From positions 62,001 to 126,000 of the forward strand of contig NZ_AXWQ01000004.1 of the NCBI RefSeq assembly GCF_000482745.1: DNA of 64,000 nt, read 5' to 3'. Below are positions 1 through 8,727 of this stretch, piece after piece (within the stretch, counting starts at the first letter, position 1; the number at the start of each line of letters is the position of its first letter). This DNA comes from Oleidesulfovibrio alaskensis DSM 16109. GTDB taxonomy: Bacteria; Desulfobacterota; Desulfovibrionia; Desulfovibrionales; Desulfovibrionaceae. The notes under the pieces were generated by a model that saw only the letters and a program-made list of their open reading frames with translations, was not told the DNA's origin and searched no databases. Position numbers and translations under genes: made by a program.

Positions 1-659
1 CTGCGCTGCTGAAAGCATATCTTTAAAAGAACTGAAAGAGCCCCCGGACTGAAATTTCTGGCCGAAAGCGGCAGAGGTGCAAAAGAAAGGACCGCCGAAT
101 CAACCTTGGGCCGGGGTTTGAAAACAGTAGGCGGCACGATCAGTTCCTTTCTGGGAACCGTATGACTCTGTAACCATACACTGAGCGCGCCGTACTGCCG
201 CGAACGCGGGGCGGCCACAATGCGGTCCCCGACTTCCTTCTGAATCATAAAAACAGCACGGCTGAAAGCGGCAAGACTGAGACAGTCCCACATAAGGGGC
301 GAAGCCACGTTATAGGGCAGATTTCCTATAAGCTTCCATGAACGGTCATCCGACAGGCGTTCCCACGGAAACGTCAGGGCATCGGTGAGCACCACCTGTT
401 TTTCCACCGGCGTTCTGCTGTCCGAGCGACGGTGTTCCCCTGCCCAGTATGTATCTTTTTCCAGCAGCCACAAACTTGCGGGCGCAGCCTTCTGGATAAA
501 ATCAGTCAATGCCCCCGGCCCCGGGCCGATTTCAATGACGCAATCTGCCGGGCCGATCTGCAGGGCAGCGACTATTTTGGCTGAGATATTCTTGTCCTGC
601 AGAAAATTCTGCCCCAGGCTTTTCTTCGCCCGTGGCGCAGATGCGGTTCGTTCGGTCAT
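1..659 (-). CDS. rsmA: 16S rRNA dimethyladenosine transferase (KsgA/RsmA), cut by the window edge
   Basis: Methylates two adjacent adenines near the 3' end of 16S rRNA during small-subunit assembly. The frame begins at the ATG at 659, a few bases after an AAGGAA element, and stays open to base 1. About 219 codons are visible, so the last 45 to 55 residues of a usual 265 to 275 residue protein are missing. The visible part has the family opening KKSLGQNFL, the SAM-binding loop IEIGPGPGALT and the catalytic motif in GNLPYNVASPL. It follows the otsA stop by 26 nt and is probably co-transcribed with the trehalose genes. The identification is secure; only the C-terminus cannot be seen. Confidence 0.93.
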   Translation of the reverse strand, partial: MTERTASAPRAKKSLGQNFLQDKNISAKIVAALQIGPADCVIEIGPGPGALTDFIQKAAPASLWLLEKDTYWAGEHRRSDSRTPVEKQVVLTDALTFPWERLSDDRSWKLIGNLPYNVASPLMWDCLSLAAFSRAVFMIQKEVGDRIVAAPRSRQYGALSVWLQSHTVPRKELIVPPTVFKPRPKVDSAVLSFAPLPLSARNFSPGALSVLLKICFQQR

Positions 660-685
660 AATATGCTGGTATTCCTTATCAGTCA

Positions 686-2140
686 TTATTTACGGGCATA
701 GGTCGGCGGAAAGTCATCAAGATGGCGCGAAAACGCAGCCAGCAGAAACATATCCACCCAGCGGAAAATATCATTTTTTCGAATCACGTCCCGCATTCTG
801 TCCATCCTACGGCGTGCTTCCTCGGCAGGCATATCCAGAGCCTCTTTGATGCTCTGCGCCATGCCTTCCCTGTCAAAAGGGTTCACCAGCACGGCTCCGT
901 TCTGCAGCTGCGCTGCGGCACCGGCAAATTCGCTGAGCAACAGCACGCCCCGCCGGTTCACATTGCAGGCGCAGTATTCTTTGGCCACCAGATTCATGCC
1001 GTCACGCAGAGGGGTGACTATGGCCATCGAAGCGGCCCTGTAATACGCCACAAGCTCTTCCCTGCCAAGGCTTCTGTACTGGTACTGCACAGGATTCCAG
1101 CCCGGTCTGCTGAACAGCCCGTTGATTTCCCCGACCAGCCTTTCAATTTCCTGCTTCAGGGCGTTGTATCTGGGCACCTCCTGCCGGCTGGGAACCATTA
1201 TCTGCATCAGGGTGACATTGCCCCGCAGTCCGGGGTATTTTTCCAGCGCTTCCCGAAAGGCCTCCAGCCGGAATGTTATTCCTTTAGAATAATCAAGCCG
1301 GTCCACGGCCAGAAGCATCCTGCGCCCGTCCATGGCGCTTTTCAGCTCGTTCACCCTGCCGGACACCGCAGGAGAACGTGCCGTACGGACAAAAGACCGG
1401 TAATCGATGCTGATGGGAAAAGCCCCCAGCCTTACCTTGCGCCCGTCCAGCAGCAGTTCGATTACAGGCCCCCTCCCCTGCGGTTTCACATGAGGAAGCA
1501 GTACCTGTACCGACTGCATGAAATTTCTGCGGTCACGATAGGTCTGAAACCCCACAAGATCATACTCCAGCAGCGCGGACAGCAGTCTGCGCCGCCACGG
1601 CAGCTTCAGATAATTGTCCATCGGGGGAAAAGGAATGTGCAGAAAAAAACCTGCCCTGCGCCTGCTGCCCATGGACTTGAGCATTTCGCCCACATGCATC
1701 AGGTGATAGTCATGCACCCAGACGTACGCTTCCGGATCGCCGGAATCCATGACAGCACGGGCATACAACTCGTTCACCCGCAGGTACGATTTCCAGTATT
1801 TCGGAAAAAAATTGCACAGCGACTGGAAATCATGAAACAGCGGCCAGATAACCTCGTTGGCAAAGCCATAGTAAAAATCGGCCACATCTTCTTTCTCCAG
1901 CCTGACCGGCTTGAGGGAATAGCCGGCCTCACGGGAAAACTCGCCCAGAAGTGATTCGGCCTCATGTTCACCGCTGGCGCCGGTCCATCCCACCCAGGTG
2001 CCTCCCCGGTCTCTCAGTACCGGAGCCATGGCAGAAACCAGACCTCCGGCACCGGTCGTTATTCCCCACCCGTCTTCATTTCTGGACAACACGACGGGAA
2101 GCCGGTTGGATACGACGATCAGGCCCTTTGCTGGCGTCAT
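686..2140 (-). CDS. otsA: Trehalose-6-phosphate synthase (GT20 family)
   Basis: Joins UDP-glucose (or another NDP-glucose) and glucose-6-phosphate into trehalose-6-phosphate, the first step of trehalose synthesis, in the cytoplasm. The 484-residue protein has the expected family landmarks in order: VVSNRLPVVL at the N-terminus, GGLVSAMAPVL, VGWTG, the acceptor-site WVHDYHLM, the HIPFPP strand, VDRLDYSKGI and the nucleotide-sugar site TPLRDGMNLVAKEY. The ATG at 2140 was chosen because AAGGAGG lies a few bases upstream; the frame is open further upstream but has no such site there. The phosphatase gene otsB precedes it by 98 nt on the same strand, so both steps are encoded together. Trehalose most likely serves as an osmoprotectant here, which is inference. 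Confidence 0.95.
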   Translation of the reverse strand: MTPAKGLIVVSNRLPVVLSRNEDGWGITTGAGGLVSAMAPVLRDRGGTWVGWTGASGEHEAESLLGEFSREAGYSLKPVRLEKEDVADFYYGFANEVIWPLFHDFQSLCNFFPKYWKSYLRVNELYARAVMDSGDPEAYVWVHDYHLMHVGEMLKSMGSRRRAGFFLHIPFPPMDNYLKLPWRRRLLSALLEYDLVGFQTYRDRRNFMQSVQVLLPHVKPQGRGPVIELLLDGRKVRLGAFPISIDYRSFVRTARSPAVSGRVNELKSAMDGRRMLLAVDRLDYSKGITFRLEAFREALEKYPGLRGNVTLMQIMVPSRQEVPRYNALKQEIERLVGEINGLFSRPGWNPVQYQYRSLGREELVAYYRAASMAIVTPLRDGMNLVAKEYCACNVNRRGVLLLSEFAGAAAQLQNGAVLVNPFDREGMAQSIKEALDMPAEEARRRMDRMRDVIRKNDIFRWVDMFLLAAFSRHLDDFPPTYARK

Positions 2141-2238
2141 GGAAGCCTCCTTCTGATAATTGCAGTGGAGGAAACTATAACGGCAACGGCACTGCCGGAC
2201 AACCCGGAGCAGAATTACGCGGAAAAAAACAAAGGCAA

Positions 2239-3045
2239 TCAGCAGCGGCAGGCTGCAAGGCGGGATAAAAAGGCCAGCAGCTGCACCGGCGGCACAAGAT
2301 GCCACTGTGCAGCAGAAACCGCAGCAGGACGGTCAGTAACCAGAACAGCAGCGCCTGTACGGTCACCGGATGCCAGAACAGGAACAAGCACGCGGAAAGC
2401 ATCTTCGTCTGTTTTGTCATCTCCCAGATAAAATGCCGCAGCCAGGGGATGATCTTTCAAAAGCTGCGTCACTGCACGGGCCTTGCTGAAACCGGCTACA
2501 CGCAGTTCCAGGCCGCATTCGAATGGCAGAATCTCCAACGCCGCGTCACTTGCAAGCAGTGTCCACTGCCCCCGCAGCGCATCCAGCACTGAGGATGCCG
2601 TGCCGGAGTCCATGCCCCGCACGTGCACAGCCACGCTGAAGGTTTTGCGTTCAATCCGGCGCAGACAGACCTGCCCGCAGGCAAGAGCGAACGCATCATC
2701 CAGCCGCTGGCGCAAATCACCGGACAGCGCAGCCTTTTCACACTGAGCACCGGGAAGCTGCCTTTCGGCCCCGTGCCCGCCCCATACTTCCAGCGGAATA
2801 CCAAGGTCCAGCAAAGGCGGAATTTCGTGACACTGTCTGCCGGAAACAATAACCGGCACAATGCCGGTGCACGCAGCCAACCGGCGGAGGGATTCCCTCA
2901 CGCCGTCATACGGCCATGCTCTGTCCCGTTCAGCGGTAAAAGGTGCCAGCGTACCATCATAGTCAAGCATAAGCAGCACCTCCGGGGCAACGGCCACCTT
3001 TGCCCACAGTGCCTGATGATTATCTGCCTGCTCCCATGTCAGCAT
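2239..3045 (-). CDS. otsB: Trehalose-6-phosphate phosphatase (HAD superfamily)
   Basis: Removes the phosphate from trehalose-6-phosphate to give trehalose. The 268-residue protein starts with a short lead and then the HAD nucleophile motif LLMLDYDGTLAPF near residue 26 to 37, followed by VSGR (motif II) and the acidic metal-binding motif GDDKTDEDAF near the C-terminus. Length and motif order fit the OtsB family. Its start lies inside the end of the upstream DUF2062 gene (26 nt overlap), which suggests translational coupling. otsA follows on the same strand. No regulatory site is evident. Confidence 0.93.
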   Translation of the reverse strand: MLTWEQADNHQALWAKVAVAPEVLLMLDYDGTLAPFTAERDRAWPYDGVRESLRRLAACTGIVPVIVSGRQCHEIPPLLDLGIPLEVWGGHGAERQLPGAQCEKAALSGDLRQRLDDAFALACGQVCLRRIERKTFSVAVHVRGMDSGTASSVLDALRGQWTLLASDAALEILPFECGLELRVAGFSKARAVTQLLKDHPLAAAFYLGDDKTDEDAFRVLVPVLASGDRTGAAVLVTDRPAAVSAAQWHLVPPVQLLAFLSRLAACRC

Positions 3046-3541
3046 GTTCTCTCGCCTTCCTGCCCGCTTCGTATTGTTTAAGCAGCTTTATCATTCTGCG
3101 CTGCCGGTAGGCGTTCACCATGCGGAAGGTGACTATATATGTCAGAAAAGCCAGAGGAACCCCCAGCAGAATACCACCGGCAAACATAACAACCACAATC
3201 TCCCAGCCCTGGTGCAGCATGGCTTCGAGTTCAAGGTGATGCGGGTTGAAGTGCGCCTGCACCGGCATGACAAGGCTGCCTATGTAGTACAGCATTGTAT
3301 AAAACGGAATCATATTCACCGGATTTGAAATCCAGGTCCCCAGTGCCGCAGCCACCTTGCTGCCGCGGAAAACAAACGCCATAACCACAGCGGCTATGGT
3401 CTGAAACGGGATGACAGGCAGACATCCCACAAAGATGCCCACAGCCAGCCCCATGGCAATTGAATGTGTCGATGCTTTTAAGCGCAGCAGCCTGAGGTAT
3501 TGAAAACGCAACAGGCGCCTGAAAGAAGCCCACCAATGCAC
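3020..3541 (-). CDS. DUF2062 family membrane protein
   Basis: Small integral membrane protein of about 173 residues. After a basic N-terminus (FRRLLRFQYLRLLRLKAS) come the features typical of DUF2062: a glycine-rich first helix (MGLAVGIFVGCLPVIPFQ), a second hydrophobic segment, the conserved WISNPVNMIPFY motif and a final long hydrophobic helix before a basic tail. The function of the family is not established; some members are attached to glycosyltransferases. The GTG at 3541 was chosen because GGAGG precedes it by about 11 nt; an upstream in-frame start would overlap fusA and has weaker support. The gene lies between an EF-G gene and otsB and overlaps the latter by 26 nt. Confidence 0.8.
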   Translation of the reverse strand: MHWWASFRRLLRFQYLRLLRLKASTHSIAMGLAVGIFVGCLPVIPFQTIAAVVMAFVFRGSKVAAALGTWISNPVNMIPFYTMLYYIGSLVMPVQAHFNPHHLELEAMLHQGWEIVVVMFAGGILLGVPLAFLTYIVTFRMVNAYRQRRMIKLLKQYEAGRKAREHADMGAGR

Positions 3542-3581
3542 GGATCTTTTTTCCTCCGCAAAGTGATATACACACCAACGG

Positions 3582-5624
3582 TTACTGCAGCATGTCAAAA
3601 CGGTTAAAGGTGAGCACAAGGGCCGCACGCCCCTGTGTCGCGCTGCGCAACTGCGTGGTGAAACCGAAAAGCATTCGCATGGGGGCTATGCCGCGCACGA
3701 TTTTAACACCGCTCTGGTCAAGCATTTCTTCCACACGCCCCCCTTTGGCACCCATCAGGCTGATGGCTTCGCCGACAAACTCTGCGGGTACAGAAATTTC
3801 CACTGTCATTATGGGCTCAAGAAGAACCGGACCGGCTTTTTCCAGCGCCGCCTTCACGGCAGCCACGGCAGCCATGCGGTACCCGGCGGCGGAAGAGACC
3901 CCGTCTGTGCGGTACAGAGCCGTAACTGTCACCCTGACATCCTGTACGGGAAAGCCTTTGACCACTCCGCTCAACAGACAGTCTTTCACTCCCTGCACAG
4001 CTTCGGCTATCCAGCTTTCAGGAATTGTCTCGTCATCTACCGCCGTCTGCACATCCACACCGGCATCCCGTACCAGCGGTTCTAGACGAACCGCCACGTG
4101 CCCGTACAGACGGGTATCACCCAGTTCACGGTCAAATTCAGCTTCCGCTTCCGCGGTCATGCGTACCGTTTCCTGATAGACAACCTGAGGGTTTCCGGAA
4201 CGGGGAGACACACCGTATTCGCGGCGCAACCGCTCGAGCACCACCTCCAGATGCAGTTCGCCCATGCCCGAAAGCACCCGCTGTCCGGAGTCTTCGTCAT
4301 GTTCAAGCGTAAGAGTGGGGTCTTCCACCAGCACGCGCGAAAGCACATCGTCCAGCTTTTCAGCTTCTTCAGCATTACGGGGTTCCAGAGCCAATGAAAT
4401 AACAGGGCGGTACTGCTGGATGTTTTCGAGCACGACCGGCGAGCCTTTATCCGTCAGCGTATCGCCGGTGCGGGCCTGCTTAAACCCCACAACACCTACA
4501 ATTTCCCCGGCACGCGCCTGTTCCACACGCTCTCTGCGCCCCGCATGCAGACGGAAAAGCTGGGCAGCCTTTTCAAAACACTGACGGCTGCTGTTCCAGC
4601 ACGCGGTCCCTTCGTGCAGCACACCGGAATACAGCCGTATAAGCGCAACAGCGCGCGACCCTTCCATGATGACCTTAAAAACCAGTGCGGCAAGCGGAGC
4701 ATCCGGAGTAATGGCCAGCTGAATGTTTCCGTTTTCAGTTGCTCCGGCCGGAGCGGGCACATCAGCAGGTCCCGGAAGGTACCTGCACACAGCATCCATC
4801 ACAGGCTGGACACCCACATTACGCAGGGCAGAGCCGGCAAAAACAGGAACCAGACCATGCTCCAGCGTAGCCGTGCGCAGGTGTGCTTCAAGCTGGTCTG
4901 CACAAACAGCCTCTCCGGAGAGATACGCCGCAAGAAGCCCGTCGTCAAAATCTGCCAACGCCTCGATCAGACGCTCGCGCCATGATTCTGCAAGCGACAG
5001 TTCCTGCTCTGAAAGATCTGAAAAAGAATATGTTTTTCCGTAATCAGAAGCATCAAAATCGATGCGCCGCATGTGTACAAGATCAATGACGGCCTCAAAC
5101 GTTTCTCCCTGTCCTACGGGAATCTGCACTGCCACGGCGTTGGCTTTGAGTCTGGAACGGATATCGCCCAGCACGCGCTCAAAATCCGCGCCGACTCTGT
5201 CCATTTTGTTAATAAATGCCAGCTTGGGCACGTTGAAACGCTGAGACTGCCGCCAGACGGTCTCCGACTGCGGTTCAACGCCGCCAACAGCACAGAAAAC
5301 GCCCACCGCGCCATCAAGAACGCGCAACGAGCGTTCCACCTCAATGGTGAAATCGACATGCCCCGGGGTGTCTATGATGTTAATATCGTGATCTTTCCAA
5401 CGGCAGGTAGTACAAGCTGACGTAATGGTGATTCCGCGCTCCTGCTCTTCGGGCAGATAATCCATGGTGGCAGTGCCGTCATGCACCTCTCCCATTCTGT
5501 GTATCTTGTCTGAATAATACAAAAAACGTTCAGTAAGAGTAGTTTTTCCCGCATCGATATGGGCAATGACCCCGATATTGCGCAAAGACTTCATGTACTC
5601 ATCAGAATGAGATTTGGCTGTCAT
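3582..5624 (-). CDS. fusA: Translation elongation factor G (probable second-type EF-G)
   Basis: GTPase of about 680 residues related to the factor that drives ribosomal translocation or recycling. The G domain shows G1 AHIDAGKTT, the switch region with RGITI, G3 DTPGHVDFT and G4 NKMD, followed by the domain II to V architecture ending in LFGFTTQLRSATQGRA. The gene is not beside rpsL, rpsG or tuf, where the main fusA usually sits, so it is probably an extra copy (often called fusA2) with a specialised role; this is inference from context. The start at 5624 has only a weak Shine-Dalgarno match, and an internal ATG ten codons later (MKSLRNIG) is a possible alternative. The DUF2062 and ots genes follow closely. 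Confidence 0.9.
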   Translation of the reverse strand: MTAKSHSDEYMKSLRNIGVIAHIDAGKTTLTERFLYYSDKIHRMGEVHDGTATMDYLPEEQERGITITSACTTCRWKDHDINIIDTPGHVDFTIEVERSLRVLDGAVGVFCAVGGVEPQSETVWRQSQRFNVPKLAFINKMDRVGADFERVLGDIRSRLKANAVAVQIPVGQGETFEAVIDLVHMRRIDFDASDYGKTYSFSDLSEQELSLAESWRERLIEALADFDDGLLAAYLSGEAVCADQLEAHLRTATLEHGLVPVFAGSALRNVGVQPVMDAVCRYLPGPADVPAPAGATENGNIQLAITPDAPLAALVFKVIMEGSRAVALIRLYSGVLHEGTACWNSSRQCFEKAAQLFRLHAGRRERVEQARAGEIVGVVGFKQARTGDTLTDKGSPVVLENIQQYRPVISLALEPRNAEEAEKLDDVLSRVLVEDPTLTLEHDEDSGQRVLSGMGELHLEVVLERLRREYGVSPRSGNPQVVYQETVRMTAEAEAEFDRELGDTRLYGHVAVRLEPLVRDAGVDVQTAVDDETIPESWIAEAVQGVKDCLLSGVVKGFPVQDVRVTVTALYRTDGVSSAAGYRMAAVAAVKAALEKAGPVLLEPIMTVEISVPAEFVGEAISLMGAKGGRVEEMLDQSGVKIVRGIAPMRMLFGFTTQLRSATQGRAALVLTFNRFDMLQ

Positions 5625-5675
5625 ACTCGGTACCAGACCTGCTGTTAATCATGCGATGGAAAAAGAGACAGAACA

Positions 5676-6467
5676 TTACCCGGTGAAAGAAACAGATTGC
5701 TCAGTAAAAAAAGCGCGGGAAAGCTGGGGCCAGTAGAACAGCCCTTCCTGCCCTGTACCCAGATGGACGATTGCGTGCCGGCAGATGTCCGTCTTCTGCG
5801 CAGCAGCAACCAGCGCGCGCGCTGCAGAAGCCGAGGTCGCCTCCACCACATCGACGCCGGGATGCGCCCAGCGCAGAACATCCTTATCGGCCGCGCTGTC
5901 CGCAGCCAGACAGGAGATATGCGGTTCACGCCACGCAGCAATATCCGCCGCCGCACATATCTGCCCCACAGACGCCACCTGTTCATGGTTGCCGAGCAGC
6001 ATCACCCTGCCCCGTCCGCGGGCATGCACCTCCTGAATCAGAGACACGGCAGCATCGGGAGTCATATCCGCCACCAGCTCTATTCCTGCGAGTTCACAGG
6101 CGGTAAGCACTGCGGCAGGCCAGCTGTCGTCCGCACCGATGCGCACCACGCAGACAGCCCTGACGCCGCTTAAAAGCGCAGGCAGCGTTGCAGCCAGAAG
6201 ACGCGGTCCCGATGCATAATTTTTTTCCAGCACTGCAATGCACCAGTCCGCCGGACGGCTGTGCACCGATACGGCTCCGCCCTGTCGCAATGAAAAGCGT
6301 GCAGAACCGGCATCACATTCCGGAAAACCATACAAAGCCTGATGGCGGGCTATGGTTGTTTTCAGCCAAGCGCGTTGTCTGTCGGATACTGCGGCATACG
6401 CTTGTGCAAAAGCATCATCGGCGACAATACGGCCATCAACCCACGAAGGAAAAAAGGCGTCAGACAT
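5676..6467 (-). CDS. Uncharacterised protein, faintly histidinol-dehydrogenase-like
   Basis: Predicted soluble protein of about 263 residues that I do not recognise with certainty. The middle part (YASGPRLLAATLPALLSG, then CVVRIG and LTACELAGIEL) recalls the nucleotide-fold half of histidinol dehydrogenase, where a string of alanines leads to AGV and a second helix to LAGVDEV. The catalytic residues of that enzyme cannot be placed, so I do not assign the function. There is no signal peptide or membrane segment. The start is uncertain: ATG at 6467 (MSDAFFPSW) or a GTG three codons upstream, neither with a strong ribosome binding site. It sits between the bamD terminator and fusA and probably starts the fusA-DUF2062-ots transcript. 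Confidence 0.55.
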   Translation of the reverse strand: MSDAFFPSWVDGRIVADDAFAQAYAAVSDRQRAWLKTTIARHQALYGFPECDAGSARFSLRQGGAVSVHSRPADWCIAVLEKNYASGPRLLAATLPALLSGVRAVCVVRIGADDSWPAAVLTACELAGIELVADMTPDAAVSLIQEVHARGRGRVMLLGNHEQVASVGQICAAADIAAWREPHISCLAADSAADKDVLRWAHPGVDVVEATSASAARALVAAAQKTDICRHAIVHLGTGQEGLFYWPQLSRAFFTEQSVSFTG

Positions 6468-6568
6468 CAACCACACCGGAAAGTTGAATTTTTCTCAGAA
6501 TCAGAACCAATGTCCCCTGAAGGACTATACAGTAACCAGCCGCAACTGCAAAGACGCGCAGGAGAAAT

Positions 6569-6593
6569 AAAAAAAGGCGGCCTCAGCCGCCTT
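6569..6593 (-). terminator. Intrinsic terminator after bamD
   Basis: A perfect 8-bp stem (AAGGCGGC / GCCGCCTT) with a 4-base loop is followed on the minus strand by a run of T residues at 6569 to 6573 and beyond. It lies 13 nt after the bamD stop and closes the long pgsA-to-bamD run. Confidence 0.92.
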
Positions 6594-6605
6594 GATATTG
6601 TTCTG

Positions 6606-7337
6606 TTACAACCACTCGAACCACTGCTTCCACGAGCCGTGGCGCCGGTCTCTGTCCTGCTGCGCCTTTTCTTCCGTGGCACGCAGATAGGCTATTTTCC
6701 CTTTTTCCTCGGCATACGCCCGCAGGTCTTCCACATCCGGAAACTCCTGCGCCACATGCTGATAGCGGGATGCCGCGGAACGGAATTTTCCGGTACGCCA
6801 GTAAAAATCCGCCACGAAGAGTTCATGCTCGGCCATAAGCCTGCGGCACTCTCCCAGCAATTCGCCGGCTTTCTGGGCATACTCGCTGCCCGGATAAGAC
6901 TCACGCACACGGCTGAAGTATTCGTATGCCTCCGCAACATTGGTCTGCGGTCTGTCAATGGACACAAAACTTTTCAGGTTGGCATTGCCTATCTGAAAAA
7001 GCACATACGGAATGGCTTTATGCCGCGGATGCAGAGTTTCAAATTCCTTATATGCCTCTGCCGCCATGGCATATTCTTCATCCAGAAAGTATGCATCCCC
7101 CAGCGACAGTTCGGCCTCGATGGCATACGGACTGAAGGGGAAGTTATCTTTCAACTTGCTGAAATAGCCGGTGGCGGATGCGTAATCTTTTTCACGCATG
7201 GCATCATTACCGGATTCAAAAAGCTCCTGCGCGGTGTCTTCCGGCGGAGGCAGGAAAAAATAGTCAATGATGCCGCAGCCGGAAAGAGTTGCCAGCAACG
7301 GCAGCATCACCATAAAGCGTACAATGGTTCTACGCAT
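6606..7337 (-). CDS. bamD: Outer-membrane assembly lipoprotein BamD (YfiO)
   Basis: Lipoprotein of the BAM complex, which inserts beta-barrel proteins into the outer membrane. The 243-residue protein starts with a basic lipoprotein signal (MRRTIVRFMVMLPLLATLSG) followed at once by the lipidated cysteine, then tetratricopeptide-like repeats (AQELFESGNDAMREKDYASA, YAIEAELSLGDAYFLDEEYA) and the family segment PRHKAIPYVLFQIGNANL, with a charged C-terminal helix. The ATG at 7337 is chosen because it gives a proper signal peptide; it overlaps the end of trxB by 8 nt, so translation is probably coupled. A strong terminator follows. The link to the thioredoxin genes is positional only. Confidence 0.88.
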   Translation of the reverse strand: MRRTIVRFMVMLPLLATLSGCGIIDYFFLPPPEDTAQELFESGNDAMREKDYASATGYFSKLKDNFPFSPYAIEAELSLGDAYFLDEEYAMAAEAYKEFETLHPRHKAIPYVLFQIGNANLKSFVSIDRPQTNVAEAYEYFSRVRESYPGSEYAQKAGELLGECRRLMAEHELFVADFYWRTGKFRSAASRYQHVAQEFPDVEDLRAYAEEKGKIAYLRATEEKAQQDRDRRHGSWKQWFEWL

Positions 7338-8253
7338 CAAGCTGTTCCAGATAAAGGAAAGCAGAATTGGCTGCTGTGGCACCGTCGCCAACGGCGGTAG
7401 TCACCTGACGGCACAGCTTGGAACGCACATCGCCCGCGGCAAAAATACCGGGAACATTCGTCGCCATTTCCACGTCCGTAATGATGAACCCCTGCGCATC
7501 AACGCCGAGCTGGTCCGGGAAAAATCCGGTAACAGGCTCAAAGCCGATAAACACAAACAGCCCATCAAGTTTAAGAAAATGTTCTTCACCGGTCTTCAGG
7601 TTGCGCAAGGTAACGCCTTCGAGAGCATTTTCACCGTGAATCTCAGTTACTACGGTGCTGCGCACAACCTCGATATCAGGCTTGATGCACACCTTGTCCT
7701 GATAGCATTTCATAGCGCGGAAATCATCGCGACGGTGGATCAGGTGCAGCTTTTTCACAAGCTTAGAAAGATACAGCGACTCTTCGAGCGCGGAGTTCCC
7801 TCCGCCGACGACGCCGACTTCCTGACCGCGGAAAAAGTTGCCGTCACACAGCGCGCAGTATGAAATCCCCTTACCGGTCAACCTTTCTTCGTTAGGCAGC
7901 CCCAGACGCTTGTAACGGGCACCGGAGCAGATAATGAGGGTCTTTCCTTCAACCCACTCATCGCCCACACGCACCCTGTGCACGCCGTTTCCGGGAATAA
8001 TTTCAGCCACTTCGTCAGTATATTTATCAAATGACCAGCCATCGAGGTGAGCGGCAAACAAATCCACCAGCTCGTACCCTTTCAATCCTTTGGGAAATCC
8101 CGGGTAATTCTCGATTTCTTCCGTCATCAGCATCTGACCGCCGGGTGACAGCTTTTCGCACCATGCAACGGAAACACCGGAACGAAGAAGATAAAGGGCG
8201 GCCGTCATGCCTGCCGGCCCCCCTCCGATAACAATGGAATCGTAGAGCTTCAT
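7330..8253 (-). CDS. trxB: Thioredoxin reductase (NADPH, FAD-dependent)
   Basis: Reduces thioredoxin with NADPH in the cytoplasm. The 307-residue flavoprotein has the N-terminal FAD-binding motif IGGGPAGMTAALYL, a redox-active CALC pair (GISYCALCDGNFF), the NADPH-binding GGGNSALEE and the phosphate-binding HRRDDFR, and the second FAD motif AAGDVRSKLCRQ near the C-terminus. The usual pair is CATC, so the leucine is slightly unusual. Its ATG shares one base with the stop of the upstream thioredoxin gene (TAATG) and its own end overlaps bamD by 8 nt, so trx, trxB and bamD are translated as a coupled set. The intact HRRxxxR motif argues for NADPH rather than an atypical donor. Confidence 0.95.
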   Translation of the reverse strand: MKLYDSIVIGGGPAGMTAALYLLRSGVSVAWCEKLSPGGQMLMTEEIENYPGFPKGLKGYELVDLFAAHLDGWSFDKYTDEVAEIIPGNGVHRVRVGDEWVEGKTLIICSGARYKRLGLPNEERLTGKGISYCALCDGNFFRGQEVGVVGGGNSALEESLYLSKLVKKLHLIHRRDDFRAMKCYQDKVCIKPDIEVVRSTVVTEIHGENALEGVTLRNLKTGEEHFLKLDGLFVFIGFEPVTGFFPDQLGVDAQGFIITDVEMATNVPGIFAAGDVRSKLCRQVTTAVGDGATAANSAFLYLEQLDA

Positions 8254-8576
8254 TACCCAAGAGCCTTCTGGGTGATCATGTCCTTTATGCTGCTCTTGGA
8301 CACTGCGCCGGTGATCTGCTCAACAACTTCTCCGCCCTTGAAAAGAATAAGGGTGGGGATGGCGCGGATGCCGTACTTGCTGGGGGTTGCGGGATTTTCG
8401 TCAACATTCATCTTGACGATGTTCACCTTTCCGGCGAATTCGGCTGCCAGTTCGTCGATGACCGGTCCCATAGCACGGCACGGGCCGCACCAGGGTGCCC
8501 AGAAATCAATCAGGGTGGGGAGTTCAGACTTGATCACTTCAGCTTCAAAATTGCTATCGGTAACCTGCACAGCCAT
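8253..8576 (-). CDS. trxA: Thioredoxin
   Basis: Small 107-residue dithiol carrier with the canonical active site WAPWCGPCRAMGP near residue 30 and the cis-proline loop GIRAIPTLILF. It has no signal peptide, so it acts in the cytoplasm. AAGGAG precedes the start at 8576. A good sigma-70 promoter candidate lies about 100 nt upstream at 8671-8699, suggesting that trx-trxB-bamD can be transcribed apart from the long upstream run. The stop shares a base with the trxB start, so the protein and its reductase are co-translated. Confidence 0.96.
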   Translation of the reverse strand: MAVQVTDSNFEAEVIKSELPTLIDFWAPWCGPCRAMGPVIDELAAEFAGKVNIVKMNVDENPATPSKYGIRAIPTLILFKGGEVVEQITGAVSKSSIKDMITQKALG

Positions 8577-8670
8577 GGGAAGCTCCTTTTCATTAACGTT
8601 TAGCGGACTGCTTCTGCCGCTTCATAGCTAAAATGCAACTCCCGTCAGGAGTCACAAGCCAATTCAACAA

Positions 8671-8699
8671 GAGATATTAGGGCAACCGGAACCTGTCAA
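8671..8699 (-). promoter_or_regulatory. Sigma-70-type promoter candidate for trx-trxB-bamD
   Basis: On the minus strand a perfect TTGACA (8694-8699) is followed after 17 nt by TATCTC (8671-8676), with TAATAT overlapping just upstream. It lies in the 151-nt gap between tsaD and trx, the only sizeable gap in this part of the run. The -10 match is imperfect. Confidence 0.55.
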
Positions 8700-8727
8700 G
8701 GGAACGCTGCCTGGGGACGCATTTGAA

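Noticed and set aside
722..1954. Long plus-strand open frame opposite otsA
   Set aside because: No motif, no ribosome binding site of note, and fully inside a recognised gene.
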